Notes: a model not told the origin generated them from the sequence alone. A DNA stretch of 64,000 nucleotides from Zantedeschia hybrid cultivar (GCA_030544215.1 JARZZO010000011.1:44111001-44175000); one strand, 5' to 3'; positions 24,289 to 35,456 are shown, counted from the first letter of the stretch. A program made the numbers and translations.

Positions 24289-25216
24289 GCACTAGGACTG
24301 ATGGAGAGAGGATTTTGTTTTCTATTTCTTGTTTTTTTTTTTTTTTTATGCAAACAATTTTGACAAACAAATTTTCCTAATGATCTAATGTTAACCTAGA
24401 CTCTCTATGTGGATTTTCTTACAAGGTGAATGGAGTCTACCTCGAGTCACAACCACAATCATTCAACGGCCAGGTAAGAGGTGGGGTAGTGGGAGGCTCC
24501 CCCTACTTTCGTAGGGACCTAATTAGAGAACCACTTTCCCGCTTAGATGTTTGCCTTTTTACCTCTAGCCTAGACACCGTTGCTAAAAATGGAGGCAACC
24601 CGAGATTTAAACCACTCACAATGTAAACCCTAGATTCTCTTTCGACTTGCTTTTAGTTGGGTTAGGAAATGCCAATGCAAGGAAGGTGATTTGTGGGCTA
24701 AGGAAGGGTGATCAAATCCCTACCTTATGTGGTTAAAGTTGTTGCCCTTAAAGTCTTTTTGAATGCAATACAAGGCAACAAATCAATGCAAGGTGTGTTG
24801 ATGCAATCATGAATGACTTGCTAAAATTGAAACACGTACCTTTCCCCTACAATCTTCAACAATCTATGGAAATAACTGTGAAAGGAAACTAACTCATGCT
24901 TTCCTAGGATGATGAATGCCTAGCATGGAAAGTTTCTAATCTTGGCAATGAAGGTTTTTAAATTTGGATGTTCCTCTTTTTGTTTCTTTTTTTTTTAGTT
25001 AATGGAAACCTATCTAAACTAAAAACTACAAAATTAGAAACTAACTAAAGTAAGGAAATTGAATCATAGAAAGTTGGAACACACTGACCATGATTTCGCT
25101 TTCCTTCTCCTTTTTTTTTTTTTTTTCAATATACCTGTAAAAATAAGAGAAATAAGGTTAGCTAAAGAATAATTACACTAAATCCAAGATAATCAAAATT
25201 AAAAATCTAACTCCTT
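24289..25216 (-). other. 5' leader of element A
   Basis: Untranslated region between the primer site and gag. It includes several poly-T runs on the plus strand (24337-24348, 25110-25126). No coding frame is supported. Confidence 0.6.
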
Positions 25217-25229
25217 GGCAACGGCGCCA
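25217..25229 (-). other. Primer binding site of element A (tRNA-Asp type)
   Basis: The minus strand reads TGGCGCCGTTGCC, complementary to the 3' end of plant tRNA-Asp, five bases inside the 5' LTR. Athila elements commonly use this primer. Confidence 0.8.
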
Positions 25230-25234
25230 AAAAT

Positions 25235-27268
25235 TGATCGTTTCGAATTGTGCGTCGTTAAACACATGAAAACGTTCAATCTAAATTTATCGTGCTCATT
25301 CAAATCAAATTTTGGAAATTGATAGTGGTGAGTCCGAGTCGATCTACAGGGAGATAGAATTTTATTTTTGAAAACTTTAGACTTTAGTTAATCTAAAAAT
25401 AAGTGAAAATTTAAATAAACTAATTACTTAATTAAACTAAAACACAATTAACTAATGTAACCTAAAAACATAATTGCTTGAATTAAACAAATTCCCTTTT
25501 TTTTTCTTTTCTTTTTCAGAAATTAAACGAAACACATATAAAAATAATAAACACAACTAAAATTTGTGACGAACACATTGAAATTTAACTACATGAAACA
25601 AAAAAAAACATGAATTAGCTAAAAATTATGAAACAAACTACAAAATTTAATTGTTTAATAAACTTAAACTAAATAATAAAAATATTAAATAACAATTAGC
25701 TATCCCTAAGTAATCAGACTAACTCTAAACAAATAGGAAAAAAAAAAACAGAGCAACAGGCAGACTGCCGGTTCAATAGACCGGCTGTGGGGGTATGGCA
25801 CAGTGGACCAGCTGCTGGAACCGCTTGCTGCTGTTGCTGGGATTTGCTGGCTTGAGCGACAGGATGAACTTGCAAACGCGTGCATGCATGCATGGGCATG
25901 TGCAGCACGTGGAAGAGAGCTGGTGCGTGGAGGAAGGCTGTTACTTTGCCGCTTGGTGGGTGCCGCTGGAAGGCTGCTTAGAAGAAGGAACTGCTGCACG
26001 TTGGCGTGGAGGTGCAGCTGCTGGGGCAGTAGCTGGTTACGCGTGGAGCAACGCAGGGAGCTTCACCGGACGTGCATGAACGGCGGGGCAGCTGGCTACG
26101 CGCTGGAGACGTGCAAACCCGGCTTGCTGGCGCATGCATGAACTTCACCACATGCACGTGGAGCTCGGGAGGAGGAGGCTTGCTGCTGGAGGTGCGCTGG
26201 AGACCGGCGGCTTTGCGTGCAGACCCGGCTTGCTGGTGCAGGTTTAGAAGAGAGAGAGAAAACAGAGGGAGAGAAGGAGAGAAAACCGAGAGAGGGCAGA
26301 GACGGAGAGAGGGAGAACCGAGGGAGAGAAAATAGAAGGGAGAGAGGGAGTCGGCTGTGGAGTTGAGAAAGAATAGAAGAGAGAGGGAATTAGGTTGCTG
26401 AAAAAGAACGGAGAAGGAGAGAGAGAGAACAGAGAGGGAGAGGCTGCGGGAAGAAAGTTTGGAAAAGAAGAGGAGAGGGCTGCGGAGAGAAGGTTGGAAA
26501 AGGAAGAAGCTTGCTAGAGAGAGAGAGAGAGAGAGAGGTTGCTGGAACGAGAGGGAGAAAGAATAAGGGAGAGAGAGAGCTGTGGAGGGATAGAAAGAGG
26601 GAGAATCCGAGAGAGAGAAGGAGGGAGAAGCTGCGGGGTTGAGTTTGAATAAGAGAGGGAGAGTATGCTGTGCGTGGGAGGTTTTATAGAGAGGAAGAGA
26701 GAGTCGGAATTGGGGAAGGAAAGAGATTAAAGGAGAGGAAAAGGAAACTGGAGAAGGAGGAGGATTCGGAATTGGAGAGAGAATTTCTAAAAAGAGAGAG
26801 AGGGTTTTTTAAAAAAAATAAAGAAAGGAAGAGATGTGGTTGGGAAATTAGAGAGACGGAAGGAAATAGTGGGTTTTGGGAAACTCTAGCGAAGGAATGA
26901 ATCAAATTGCATTTTTACCCATATTTTAGTTGAAATCCGCACACTAGACCTCCCCCAAATTTTCGGAAACTCCACCAGCTGCACTGCATCATCGGCATGT
27001 CCTGTTCACACAAAATAAATATAAATTAGCACATTATCATAAAAATATAATCATATTTATTCATTTCGTCTCGGTTTTGTCGAAAAATCGCAAATGCGCT
27101 ATACTCCTTTAATCACATGAAATGACGATGTTTTTAAGTCAGAATTTGATGAAATTGGTACCGTTGGACTTGTTACACAATTATCTATCATTTCATCCTA
27201 TTTTGCAGATAAAAACATGAGTATGATGCATATGACTGCCCTTAAATGATCAATTTAACACTTTATCA
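25235..27268 (-). mobile_element. 5' LTR of element A
   Basis: 2034 bp, TGATAAAGTG at its minus-strand start and CGATCA at its end. It matches the 3' LTR closely throughout and lacks the hAT insertion. Confidence 0.92.
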
Positions 27269-27273
27269 AGTTC
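27269..27273. repeat. Target site duplication of element A, right copy
   Basis: AGTTC, identical to 14669-14673. Confidence 0.9.
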
Positions 27274-27330
27274 CTTGTCGCCGGGGAGTTCTTTGTCGCA
27301 GGGGAGTTCCTTGTCTGAGGGTAAGCCTCA
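27274..27330 (-). mobile_element. 3' LTR of gypsy B, second part
   Basis: Continues the LTR cut at 14673: the motif CGCCGGGGAGTTC spans the junction and is repeated just after it. On the minus strand the LTR would start TGAGGCTTACC at 27330, next to a purine tract. This boundary is inferred without the partner LTR. Confidence 0.6.
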
Positions 27331-27352
27331 GCTCCTGCCTTCTCTTTTTTTC
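27331..27352 (-). other. Polypurine tract of gypsy B
   Basis: On the minus strand a purine run (GAAAAAAAGAGAAGG with neighbouring purines) lies just upstream of the inferred LTR start. It overlaps the leader of the antisense gene. Confidence 0.6.
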
Positions 27353-27357
27353 GATTC

Positions 27358-28012
27358 ATGTCCAGTAGTTCTTCTTCGGCCGAGAACAACTTTTCGGCCG
27401 AAAGAAGCTCGTCGTGCTCCTCTTCCAGACCTACTCCCCAGTCCTCTCTGTCATCTCCCTTTTCTTCGAACTCTTTCCTTTCCGTTATGGCTGACGAGGC
27501 AGAAGCGGTTCCGGCTGCTGCTGAGCCTTCCACTACGGGCCGTCATTAGGCCGAGATGGTCTCGGATGTAGCTAGTGCTCTTGATGTTGAGGAAATAAAG
27601 ATCATAACTAACTACTATCTGATTCCCTCTTGGATGATTCCCATCCGGCTCGGGAGGCGTACTAGAGCCAACACCGTTCTGCTGGAGGAGGAAAAGGGTG
27701 TTTGGCCCTTTCCTACCGAATGGGCACCCTTGGCCGAGGGCATTTCCGATTGCCCAACCCTCAGCTCCGAGCAGCTTGCTGACGCACACCTCTTCGAGGA
27801 TGAGGCTCCATACAACATTGCGGAGCTTCTCGAGGACGAGGACAGGCTCATAGATATGGGAGCCTGGCCGGACCCGTCGCACACTCCTGTCCGGGCCTTT
27901 CCTTACCTTCCTCTCGAAGATGCCCCGGGAGAGGCCAAGGCGAGAGCTACCGTGACTAGGGCTCTGGCCGAAGCCTGTTCGTCCGAAGGGGGCGCCGAAG
28001 CTACGGCCAGGG
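27358..28012 (+). pseudogene. Antisense gene of element B, exon 1
   Basis: The frame starts MSSSSSSAENNF at 27358 (an inner ATG, MADEAEAV, lies at 27487) and continues past a TAG at 27547-27549 to a splice donor, GGGTAAGG, with the exon ending at 28012. The part after the stop begins VSDVASALDVEEIKIITNYYL and is acidic. That opening weakly recalls N-termini of proteins annotated as putative gypsy-type transposon products in plants; I would not rely on it. The gene runs opposite to gag-pol of B, between pol and the 3' LTR. Antisense extra ORFs at this position are known in Tat-lineage elements. Confidence 0.65.
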
Positions 28013-28080
28013 GTAAGGCGGCTTTGGGTCAAAAGTTACTATTTGAACTTTTGCTAACTCTTCTTCTTTTCTACTCTCAG
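28013..28080 (+). other. Intron 1 of the antisense gene
   Basis: GTAAGG donor and TTTTCTACTCTCAG acceptor with a T-rich tract, 68 bp. Removing it joins exon 1 (one base over) to exon 2 (two bases) in an open frame as Glu-Met-Ser-Gly. Confidence 0.65.
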
Positions 28081-28676
28081 AGATGTCTGGTCTCTGGGGT
28101 TTTATAAGCTGGATCTCCAAACAGTCCGCACTGTCTCGACCGTCCCAGCTGCGGCCTGCGGAAGGGAGGGCGGCCGGAGGAGTTCTAGCCCCGGGCGCTC
28201 GGACCACGAGGCAGACAGCGGCTTCCGCCGAAGGCCACGCGGCTGCCGCCGCTCTCGAGAGGGAGCGACGGAAGGGGAAGGAGGTCGCCGGAGGGAGCAG
28301 GCGGCTCGAGAAGCGGAGCCGGCCGGATGACCTCGGCGAGAGGGAATCCGCCCCGGCGACCAAGAGGCCGGTGTCGGGAAGGGATGCTCCGCTCTCGTCG
28401 CCTCCCTAGCCGCAGAGGGGCGATTCCCCTTTGGCTATCGGGGTCACCGCGGAGACGCTGTCCTACCCCTTCGGGGCGGTCGGGACCCACATGTCCAGGG
28501 AGTACGGGCACGAGCTTTGGCGCCCGGACACGGGGGTCTTCACAGACGACAGTCTGGATGACTCCCGGACGTGCCTGTGCTTGGCTCGTGGCCGGACCCT
28601 CCCGATGGCCGGGGACGAGATCAGGGAGTTTTCTTCGGAAGGCTTGTCCCTGCAATGCGTTCGACACGCCGTCCAG
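28081..28676 (+). pseudogene. Antisense gene of element B, exon 2
   Basis: After the splice the frame reads MSGLWGFISWISK, then an Arg/Ala/Glu-rich segment. It crosses a TAG at 28407-28409 and resumes in the same frame with IGVTAETLSYPFGAVG to the donor CCAG|GTGAGA at 28676/28677. The exon is 596 bp and GC-rich. I recognise no domain; the basic stretch ERERRKGKEVAGG could be a nuclear signal, which is inference only. Apart from the TAG, no frameshift separates exons 1-3. Confidence 0.62.
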
Positions 28677-28747
28677 GTGAGATCTCCTTCGTCCTCACTT
28701 CTCGTTTCCGTTAGTTGCTTTGGCTCATATTTTTCTTTTTGTTGTAG
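28677..28747 (+). other. Intron 2 of the antisense gene
   Basis: GTGAGA donor, T-rich stretch TTTTTCTTTTTGTTGTAG at the acceptor, 71 bp. The join is in phase 0. Confidence 0.65.
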
Positions 28748-29491
28748 GCCGCGGTCATGTGCGGGGCTCTTGCTTGCCGCCAGGCCCTCATCCAGCAGAA
28801 GCTTCAGGACATTGACCAGGCCTCGGACCAGTTGGCTTCGGGCAAAGTGGCCTCGGTGCGGCGTGATCTCGAGGCCAGCATCGATGTCCTCATCGGGGCG
28901 AACTCGCGGCTGCGGTCCGAGCTGGACGGGCAGAAGGAGCTGATCCACACCACCTCAGAGGCCAAGAAGAAGGCCGAGAAGGAGCTGGAGCGGGCCCGGG
29001 CCGAGATCGCGTCTTTGAAGGCTGAGATCCAAGACAAGGGCAAGGAGCGGGACGAGGAGCGCCGCCGCTACGCCGAAGAAGTATCGGCCCTGAAGGCAGA
29101 CTTGGAGGCCAAGACCAAGGAAGCCGATGACGTCGCTCGCACGTCCGTGGCAAGCTATAAGGAGGGCCCGGAGTACGCTGACGAGATGCTCGAGGCCGGG
29201 GCTAAGGCGGCCTCGACCATGTTCGATCTGGGGATGGCCATTGCCCAAAAGGCGTGTCCGGACACAGATTTGACCGGCTTTGGCTTCCCTACTGACGAAG
29301 AAGGCGAAGAGATCTTAGCCTGGTGGCGAGAGCTCAAGGCCGAAAGAACCCCGGCTTCTCCGGAAGATGCTGCGGCAGGTTCGGGCCGTGCTTCTCCGGA
29401 AGATGCCGCGGCGGGTTTGGGCCGTGCTTCGCCTCCAGCGTTTCCCGGCCATACTCCTATTGACGTGGATGGCGACGACGCCGAAAGTTGA
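28748..29491 (+). CDS. Antisense gene of element B, exon 3 (coiled-coil part, open to its stop)
   Basis: The final 247 codons are uninterrupted, reading AAVMCGALACRQAL and ending DGDDAES before TGA. Residues about 75-160 of the exon have a strong heptad character rich in Glu, Lys, Ala and Arg (KKKAEKELERARAEIASLKA and following), so a long coiled coil is likely. A degenerate repeat with EDAAAG and GRASP follows, then an acidic end. The three exons together give about 664 codons. The protein may oligomerise or bind a partner through the coil; its role is unknown to me. Confidence 0.62.
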   Translation, partial: AAVMCGALACRQALIQQKLQDIDQASDQLASGKVASVRRDLEASIDVLIGANSRLRSELDGQKELIHTTSEAKKKAEKELERARAEIASLKAEIQDKGKERDEERRRYAEEVSALKADLEAKTKEADDVARTSVASYKEGPEYADEMLEAGAKAASTMFDLGMAIAQKACPDTDLTGFGFPTDEEGEEILAWWRELKAERTPASPEDAAAGSGRASPEDAAAGLGRASPPAFPGHTPIDVDGDDAES

Positions 29492-29670
29492 TCCGGGGGC
29501 TTGTCCCGGTTATTTTTGTTTTTCAAGATGCCGAGGCCAGGCACACGGCCCGTTTTTGTACTTGTGTATATATAGAAGCATTTTGCTCTTGCTTATTTCA
29601 TGGCATGTCTTTCTGAGTAGATAGCCGAGTTCGGTCCTGTATGTGGCCAAAGCCATGCTGCTCCAGATAC
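29492..29670 (+). other. Spacer between antisense gene and minisatellite
   Basis: 3' flank of the antisense gene, with a TATATATA stretch near 29566. No other feature seen. Confidence 0.4.
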
Positions 29671-31042
29671 GGTTTGCATGGACTTAGAGAATAGTGCCAC
29701 TCCCGATACGGTTTGCATGGACTTAGAGAATAGTGCCGCTCCCGATACAGTTTGCATGGCCGAAGCCACTCCCGGTACGGTTTACACGGACTTAGAGAAC
29801 AGTGCCGCTCCCGATACGGTTTGCATGGCCGAAGCCACTCCCGGTACGGTTTACACGGACTTAGAGAATAGTGCTGCTCCCGATACGGTTTGCATGGCCG
29901 AAGCCACTTCCGGTACGGTTTACACGGACTTAGAGAATAGTGCCGCTCCCGATACGCTTTGCATGGACGAAGCCACTCCCGGTACGGTTTATACGGACGT
30001 AGAGAATAGTGCCGCTCCTGATACGGTTTGCATGGCCGAAGCCACTCCCGGTACGGTTTACACGGACTTAGTGAATAGTGCCGCTCCCGATATGGTTTGC
30101 ATGGCCGAAGCCACTCCCGGTACGGTTTACACGGACGTAGAGAATAGTGCCGCTCCCGATACAGTTTGCATGGCCGAAGCCACTCCCGGTACGGTTTACA
30201 CGGACTTAGAGAATAGTGCCGCTCCCGATACGGTTTACATGGCCGAAGCCACTCCCGGTACGGTTTACATGGACTTGCAGAATAGTGCCGCTCCCGATAC
30301 GGTTTGCATGGCCGAAGCCACTCCCGGTACGGTTTACACGGACTTAGAGAATAGTGCCGCTCCCGATACGGTTTGCATGGCTGAAGCCACTCTCGGTACG
30401 GTTTACACGGACTTAGAGAATAGTGCCGCTCCCGATACGGTTTGCATGGCAGAAGCCACTCCCGGTACGGTTTACACGGACTTGGAGAATAGTGCTGCTC
30501 CCGATACGGTTTGCATGGCCGAAGCCACTCCCGGTACGGTTTACACGGACTTAGAGAATAGTGCAGCTCCCGATACGGTTTGCATGGTTGAAGCCACTCC
30601 CGGTACGGTTTACACGGACTTAGAGAGTAGTGCCGCTCCCGATACGGTTTGCATGGCCGAAGCCACTCCCGGTACGGTTTACACGGACTTGGAGAATAGT
30701 GCCGCTCCCGATACTGTTTGCATGGCCGAAGCCACTCCCGGTACGGTTTATACGGACTTAGAGAATAGTGCCGCTTCCGATACGGTTTGCATGGCCGAAG
30801 CCACTCCCGGTACGGTTTACACGGACTTAGAGAATAGTGCCGCTCCCAATACGGTTTGCATGGCCGAAGCCACTCCCGGTACGGTTTACACTGACTTAGA
30901 GAATAGTGTCACTCTCGATACGATTTGTATGGCCGAAGCCACTCCCGGTACAGTTTACACGGACTTAGAGAATAGTGCCGCTCCCGATACGGTTTGCATG
31001 GCCGAAGCCACTCCTGGTACGGTTTACACTGACTTGGAATAA
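29671..31042. repeat. 69-bp minisatellite, 19 units, in the 3' region of element B
   Basis: Nineteen head-to-tail 69-bp units (about 29735-31042), preceded by two shorter variant units. Each unit consists of two related halves of 30 and 39 bp, both built on a C-G-x-TACGGTTT core (GATACGGTTTGCATGG and GGTACGGTTTACACGG). Because 69 is a multiple of three, one plus-strand frame stays open for 454 codons (unit AAPDTVCMAEATPGTVYTDLENS in two pieces), but that is a by-product of the period. Tandem repeats between integrase and 3' LTR are known in Tat-lineage elements and can seed satellite DNA. Confidence 0.92.
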
Positions 31043-31109
31043 TACCAGACACAATATTTTGGAACAAAATATTCATTCAAGGTGTCCGGCTGAACCCCGG
31101 GAAAATACC

Positions 31110-32398
31110 TTACACAAAATAGCGCCGAAGGCGCTCTACATTCCAAGTGTGAGGGAGAGATTGGCCCGAAAGGGTCTCCAGCCGATAGGCCCCTCGTCGG
31201 ATTACTTCTCTCACGCGATAAGGGCCCTTTGAATTTGGAGAATTTTCCCTGCGGCTTCAACTGGCTTGGACGCGTGGGTATTCCGCAACACGAGGTTCCC
31301 AGCTTCAAAACTTCGGGGCTTCACTCGAGCGTTGTGATATCTCGCCATGCGTTGCTGGTATGCCGCCAGCCGAATGCGAGCTTGATCCCTTGTTTCTTCT
31401 ATAAGATCAAGGTGATCCCTCAGGGCTTCATCATTAGCCTTCGGATCGTAAGTAAGAACCCTCGGCGATGGCAAGCTGCCTTCAATAGGAATAACCGTTT
31501 CCATCCCGTAGGCCATTTGGAATGGGGTTTCTTCGGTAGGGGTTCGGCTTGTTGTCCGATAAGCCCATAGAACGCTTGGTAGCTCTTCGACCCATTGGCC
31601 TTTAGCCTTGCCGAGGCGAGTCTTCAGTCCTCGCAATAGGCTTCAGTTAGTGACTTCGATTTGGCCATTTGTCCGAGGGTGTGCTACCGAAGCGAATTTA
31701 TGTAGAATACCGAAGCTTGCGCAGTTGTCTTTGAACCGATGGCTGTGAAACTGCTTGCCATTATCTGAGATGATTGCCCAAGGGATGTTGTAGCGGCAAA
31801 TGATGGACTTCCATACGAAGTTCCATGCATTACTATCGGTTATAGACGCGAGGGGTTCTTCCTCGACCCACTTGGTGAAGTAATCCACCGCTACAATAAG
31901 GAATTTCCTCTGGCCAGTGGCCATGGGAAAAGGTCCCAAGATATCAATCCCCCATTGGGCGAAAGGCCAAGGATCTGACAAAGGTGTCAGGAGGGTTGCT
32001 GACCGATGAATGAGGGAACTGTACCTCTGGCACTGGTCACAGCGGCGGACGAGAGCAACGGCGTCCTCTCGGAGTGTCGGCCACCAATACCCTTGCCTTA
32101 AGAGTTTGTGGGTTAAGGCCCTTCCTCCTGCGTGTGCTCCGCAGATTCCTTCATGTACCTCCCGAAGGGCATAGTCAGCTTCGGCCGGGCTGAGACATTG
32201 AAGGAGTGGCTGGCCGAAGGACTTCTTATATAGCATACCCTCCAAAATTAGAAAATGGGAAGAGCGCTGCCGGACGCGCCTTGCTTCTTTCGGATCAGAC
32301 GGGACCTCCTCTCGGAGGAGAAAAGCGATCAAGGGAGTCATCCAGGTCTCTACTTCGATTCATTCACTTGCATGACCTCGGATTCGCCGAGAATTGGC
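31110..32398 (-). pseudogene. pol: Integrase of Tat-type gypsy B (broken)
   Basis: Inserts element cDNA into the chromosome. N-terminal zinc region with HAGGRALTHKLL and CDQC (about 32020-32180); catalytic core with WGIDILGPFP, AIISDNGKQF and AHPRTNGQIEVTN; C-terminal part with LPSVLWAYRTTSRTPT. A TGA at 31643-31645 follows the core, in a position where relatives have Arg. The end needs a frame change near 31215-31250, after which RRGAYRLETLSG and HTWNVERLRRYF run to a stop at 31110. An in-frame TGA at 32399 separates it from the RNase H region. Confidence 0.9.
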
Positions 32399-34837
32399 TC
32401 AGACAGTTCTTCTACTAAGACCATTCGACTTTCTCCCCCATCTTGATGCTAGTCGAGAAAGAGCATCGGCTCGAGCGTTTTCGGTTCGAGGGATCCGCAC
32501 AATTTCAAAAGAAATAAATTCAGCTATGATCTTGCGGGTTACCTGGAGGTAGGACGTCATTAATGCGTCCCGAGCCTCGTACTCCCCGGTGACTTGATTG
32601 GCGATAAGCTGAGAATTAAGCTGGAGATAGGACGTCATCAATGCCTTCATTCTTTGCGCGCCGAGCCTTTTAGCGGCCCGAAGGCCTGATATAAGGGCTT
32701 CGTACTCGGCGGCATTGTTGGTAGCCAGGAAGGAGAAGTGCAGCGTATACTCTGTGACGACCCCTTCTAGAGATGCCAAGATCCACCGAGCGCCACTGCC
32801 TGAAGAACATGCGGATCCGTCAACGTAAAGTGGCCATTCATTCGCTGACAAAAGAGCCGAAGCGACTTCGGCTTCAAGATTTGCTTTGACTACCTCCGGC
32901 TGAGGGGCCGAAGATGATTTGGGAGTGAGCTCGGCAATGAAGTCAGCTAAAGCTTGAGCTTTTATTGCGGTCCGAGGCCCATAAGAAATGTTGAACTCTC
33001 CCAGTTCGATCGCCCATTTTGCTAGTCTCCCGGACACTTCCGGCCGAGAGAGGACTTGCTTCAAAGGTTGAACTGTGAAGACCTTCATAGAATGCGCGAG
33101 GAAATAGGGCCGGAGCCTCCTTGCGGAAGCGACGAGGGCCAAGGTCAGCTTTTCAAGAGCCGGATACCGAAGCTCTGCTCCATGGAGGGCTCGGCTTATA
33201 TAATAAATTGGCTTTTGGATGCCACCTTCTTCCTGAACGCGGACGACACTGATAGCTACTTCAGAAGCGGCAAGATAAACAAACAGTTGCTCTCCTTGGA
33301 CCGGTTTAGATAAAACAGGAACGTTGGATAGATAAGCTTTCAGCTGATCGAAGGCCGATTGACACTCGTCCGTCCAGGAGAAATTGCTAGTCTTCTTCAG
33401 CAGCTTGAAGAAAGGGAAATAGTAATCCGCCGCCCTTGACATGAAGCGGCTTAATGCGGCAATCCTCGCACTTAGCTTTTGAACTTCTCGGACGTTTGCC
33501 AGAGGACGCATTTGAACAATGGCCGCTACCTTCGCGGGATTCGCCTCCACGCCTCGGCGAGTGACCATATAGCCGAGGAACTTCCCGGAGGCTACGCCGA
33601 AGGCGCATTTGGCAGGGTTCAGCTTCATTTTATACCTTCGTAAGGTGGAAAATGTCTCGGCCAAATCTGCCAGATGATCCGTAGCAATGCGGCTTTTTAC
33701 GAGCATGTCGTCGATGTAGACCTCCATATTCCGGCCGAACTGTGGAGCGAACATTTTGTTGACGAGACGCTGATAAGTTGCTCCAGCATTCTTCAGGACG
33801 AAAGGCATCCGGGTGTAACAATATAAACCGAGATTGGTTGTAAAGCTTGTTTTCTCTTCGTCGTCCGGATGCATTCGGATTTGATGATAGCTTGAATAGG
33901 CGTCGAGGAAGCTGAGCAATTCATGACCGGAAGTGGCTTCCACTATCTGGTCTATCCAAGGCAGCGGAAAACTGTCCATCGGACAAGCTTTGTTGAGATT
34001 AGTGAAGTCTACACACATTCGCCATTTGCCGTCTTTTTTGGGCACCATTACTACATTTGCAATCCAGTCGGGGTGATGCACCTCTCGGAGATGTCCCGCG
34101 TTTAGCCCCTTTTGTACTTCAGCCTGGATGGCCATCCTCCTTTCTTGATTGAAGGTGCGCCGCTTTTTCTTGACCGGAGGCTGGTTTGGGTCGACGTGCA
34201 GCCGATGCTCTGTCACCTCCGGGTTGACTCCGGACATGTCCGAAGGAGACCATGCGAAGACATTGAGGTTTTTCTTCAGGAATTCAATAAGTCTCTCGGC
34301 TTCAGTTTTCTCAAGGCCGGAACCTATCATCAGTATTCGGCCTTCTCCTCCCGGAACTGGAATAGTTGTAAGTTCCTCTCCTGGGGATGCTTCGGCCGAA
34401 GATTCGATCGAAAGGGATTCGGCCGCAGCCTTCCCTTTGATCAAAATCATATAGCATTGTCGAACAGCTTCTTGATTTCCCTTGGCTTCGCCAACTCCAT
34501 GACTGGTACGGAACTTTAACTTCTGATGGAAGGACGAAGGCACAGCTCTGATTCCTCCGATCAGCCTTCGGTTGAAAATGGCATTGTAGGCCGAATCAAT
34601 CTTTACGACGGCAAAGTCCGTTTCAATAGTTAGTTGCTTTGGTGTTGTACCGAGGGTCACGGGTAGTCGGACGATGCCTTCCACCCGGTAGGGTGCTCCA
34701 TTAAAACAGAATAGAGGCCCCCAGTGAGGCTTCATATCAGCCTCATTCAAACCCATTTTCAGGAAGCAATCATAAAAAAGAATGTTGGGAGCGCTTCCAT
34801 TATCAACAAAGATACGATGAACATCATAACTTTTCAT
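32399..34837 (-). pseudogene. pol: Protease, RT and two RNase H domains of Tat-type gypsy B
   Basis: 812 open codons. Protease site VDNGSAPNIL at the start; RT with MCVDFTNLNKACPMDSFPLP and VYIDDMLVKS near 33700; the usual gypsy RNase H (YYISRALHGAELRYPALEK); then a second, archaeal-type RNase H beginning YVDGSACSSGSGARW with NNAAEYEALISGL. The double RNase H is diagnostic of the Tat lineage. In the second domain the expected Asp of TDSQL is replaced (LNSQL), in a stretch that repeats ALMTSYLQ from 24 residues further on, so this domain is probably dead although the frame stays open. Confidence 0.93.
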
Positions 34838-34894
34838 TACAACACTTACAACAAGGGCATCGTCATGAGGAACCTGGATGTCGGTCAGATCCTC

Positions 34895-35456
34895 CTAGCC
34901 GAATACGATATCTTCTAGACAAGATTGCTTCGTCCCGGCATTGATCGATGCTACTTCTGTGGCTGCATCGGCTCGATGACGCTTTGCTCCTTCTCCCGGT
35001 CCTCCAGATATCATCATTATTGACCCGGCACTGGGTCGTTGGTGTGATGCTTCTGCCGGGGCTGAAGCTACTTTCGGTTGAGGTGGTGCTTCTTTATCCG
35101 AGAGTTGACGTTGTCTCGGTGCTTCGGGGGCATCTCGGTTCTGCCGCTGTTGAGGTTGCTCTCGTCGATACTGTGGCAGGCGACTTTCCCGGATGAGGCG
35201 ATCAATTTCCTCCCGAAGATGCCGACATTCGTAAGTCGAATGCCCAATTTCCCGATGATACTCGCAATATTTCCGGGGGTCCCTTCGGCGAGGATCAATC
35301 TTGATACGCTCAGGTTGGCGAAGCATACCTTTCACCTCCATGAGCATCCGAGAGGGTGGATCAGGTAATGGCAGATACCGCTGCTGTGGATCCTGTCGCT
35401 TGTCTCGGTCCCATTCTTCCCTCCAGTATCGCTTGCGAGAGGGTTCCTGATCTTCC
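34895..35456 (-). pseudogene. gag: Gag end of gypsy B (zinc knuckle part), cut by Copia1
   Basis: Continues the gag frame after the Copia1 insertion (EPSRKRYWREEWDRD). It carries a knuckle-like CEYHREIGHSTYEC, as in Tat-lineage gag where the second Cys is replaced by His, then LREEIDRLIRES and a Gln/Arg/Ala-rich linker. A TAG at 34895-34897 ends this piece just before protease; the frame then continues (EDLTDIQVPHDDALVV). Confidence 0.88.
35452..35456. repeat. Target site duplication of Copia1, left copy
   Basis: CTTCC, repeated at 45011-45015. Deleting the element and one copy restores the gag frame of B without a shift. Confidence 0.93.

Larger units (their letters stand above)
14674..27268 (-). 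mobile_element. Athila-type Ty3/gypsy element A, complete with both LTRs
   Basis: Two closely similar LTRs (14674-17477 and 25235-27268) in the same orientation bound a minus-strand gag-pol frame. A 13-base primer site lies next to the right LTR and a purine tract next to the left one. The 5-bp duplication AGTTC confirms the ends. The size difference between the LTRs comes almost entirely from a hAT element in the left one. Gag and integrase features fit the Athila lineage. The element sits inside the LTR of B, so it is younger than B. Confidence 0.93.

Noticed and set aside
27451..28032. Minus-strand frame of 193 codons opposite exon 1 of the antisense gene
   Set aside because: It is a shadow of the GC-rich plus-strand exon, with no start context or similarity that I can see.
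29678..31042. 454-codon plus-strand frame
   Set aside because: It is the minisatellite read in a frame that stays open only because the unit is 69 bp; there is no independent sign of a protein.
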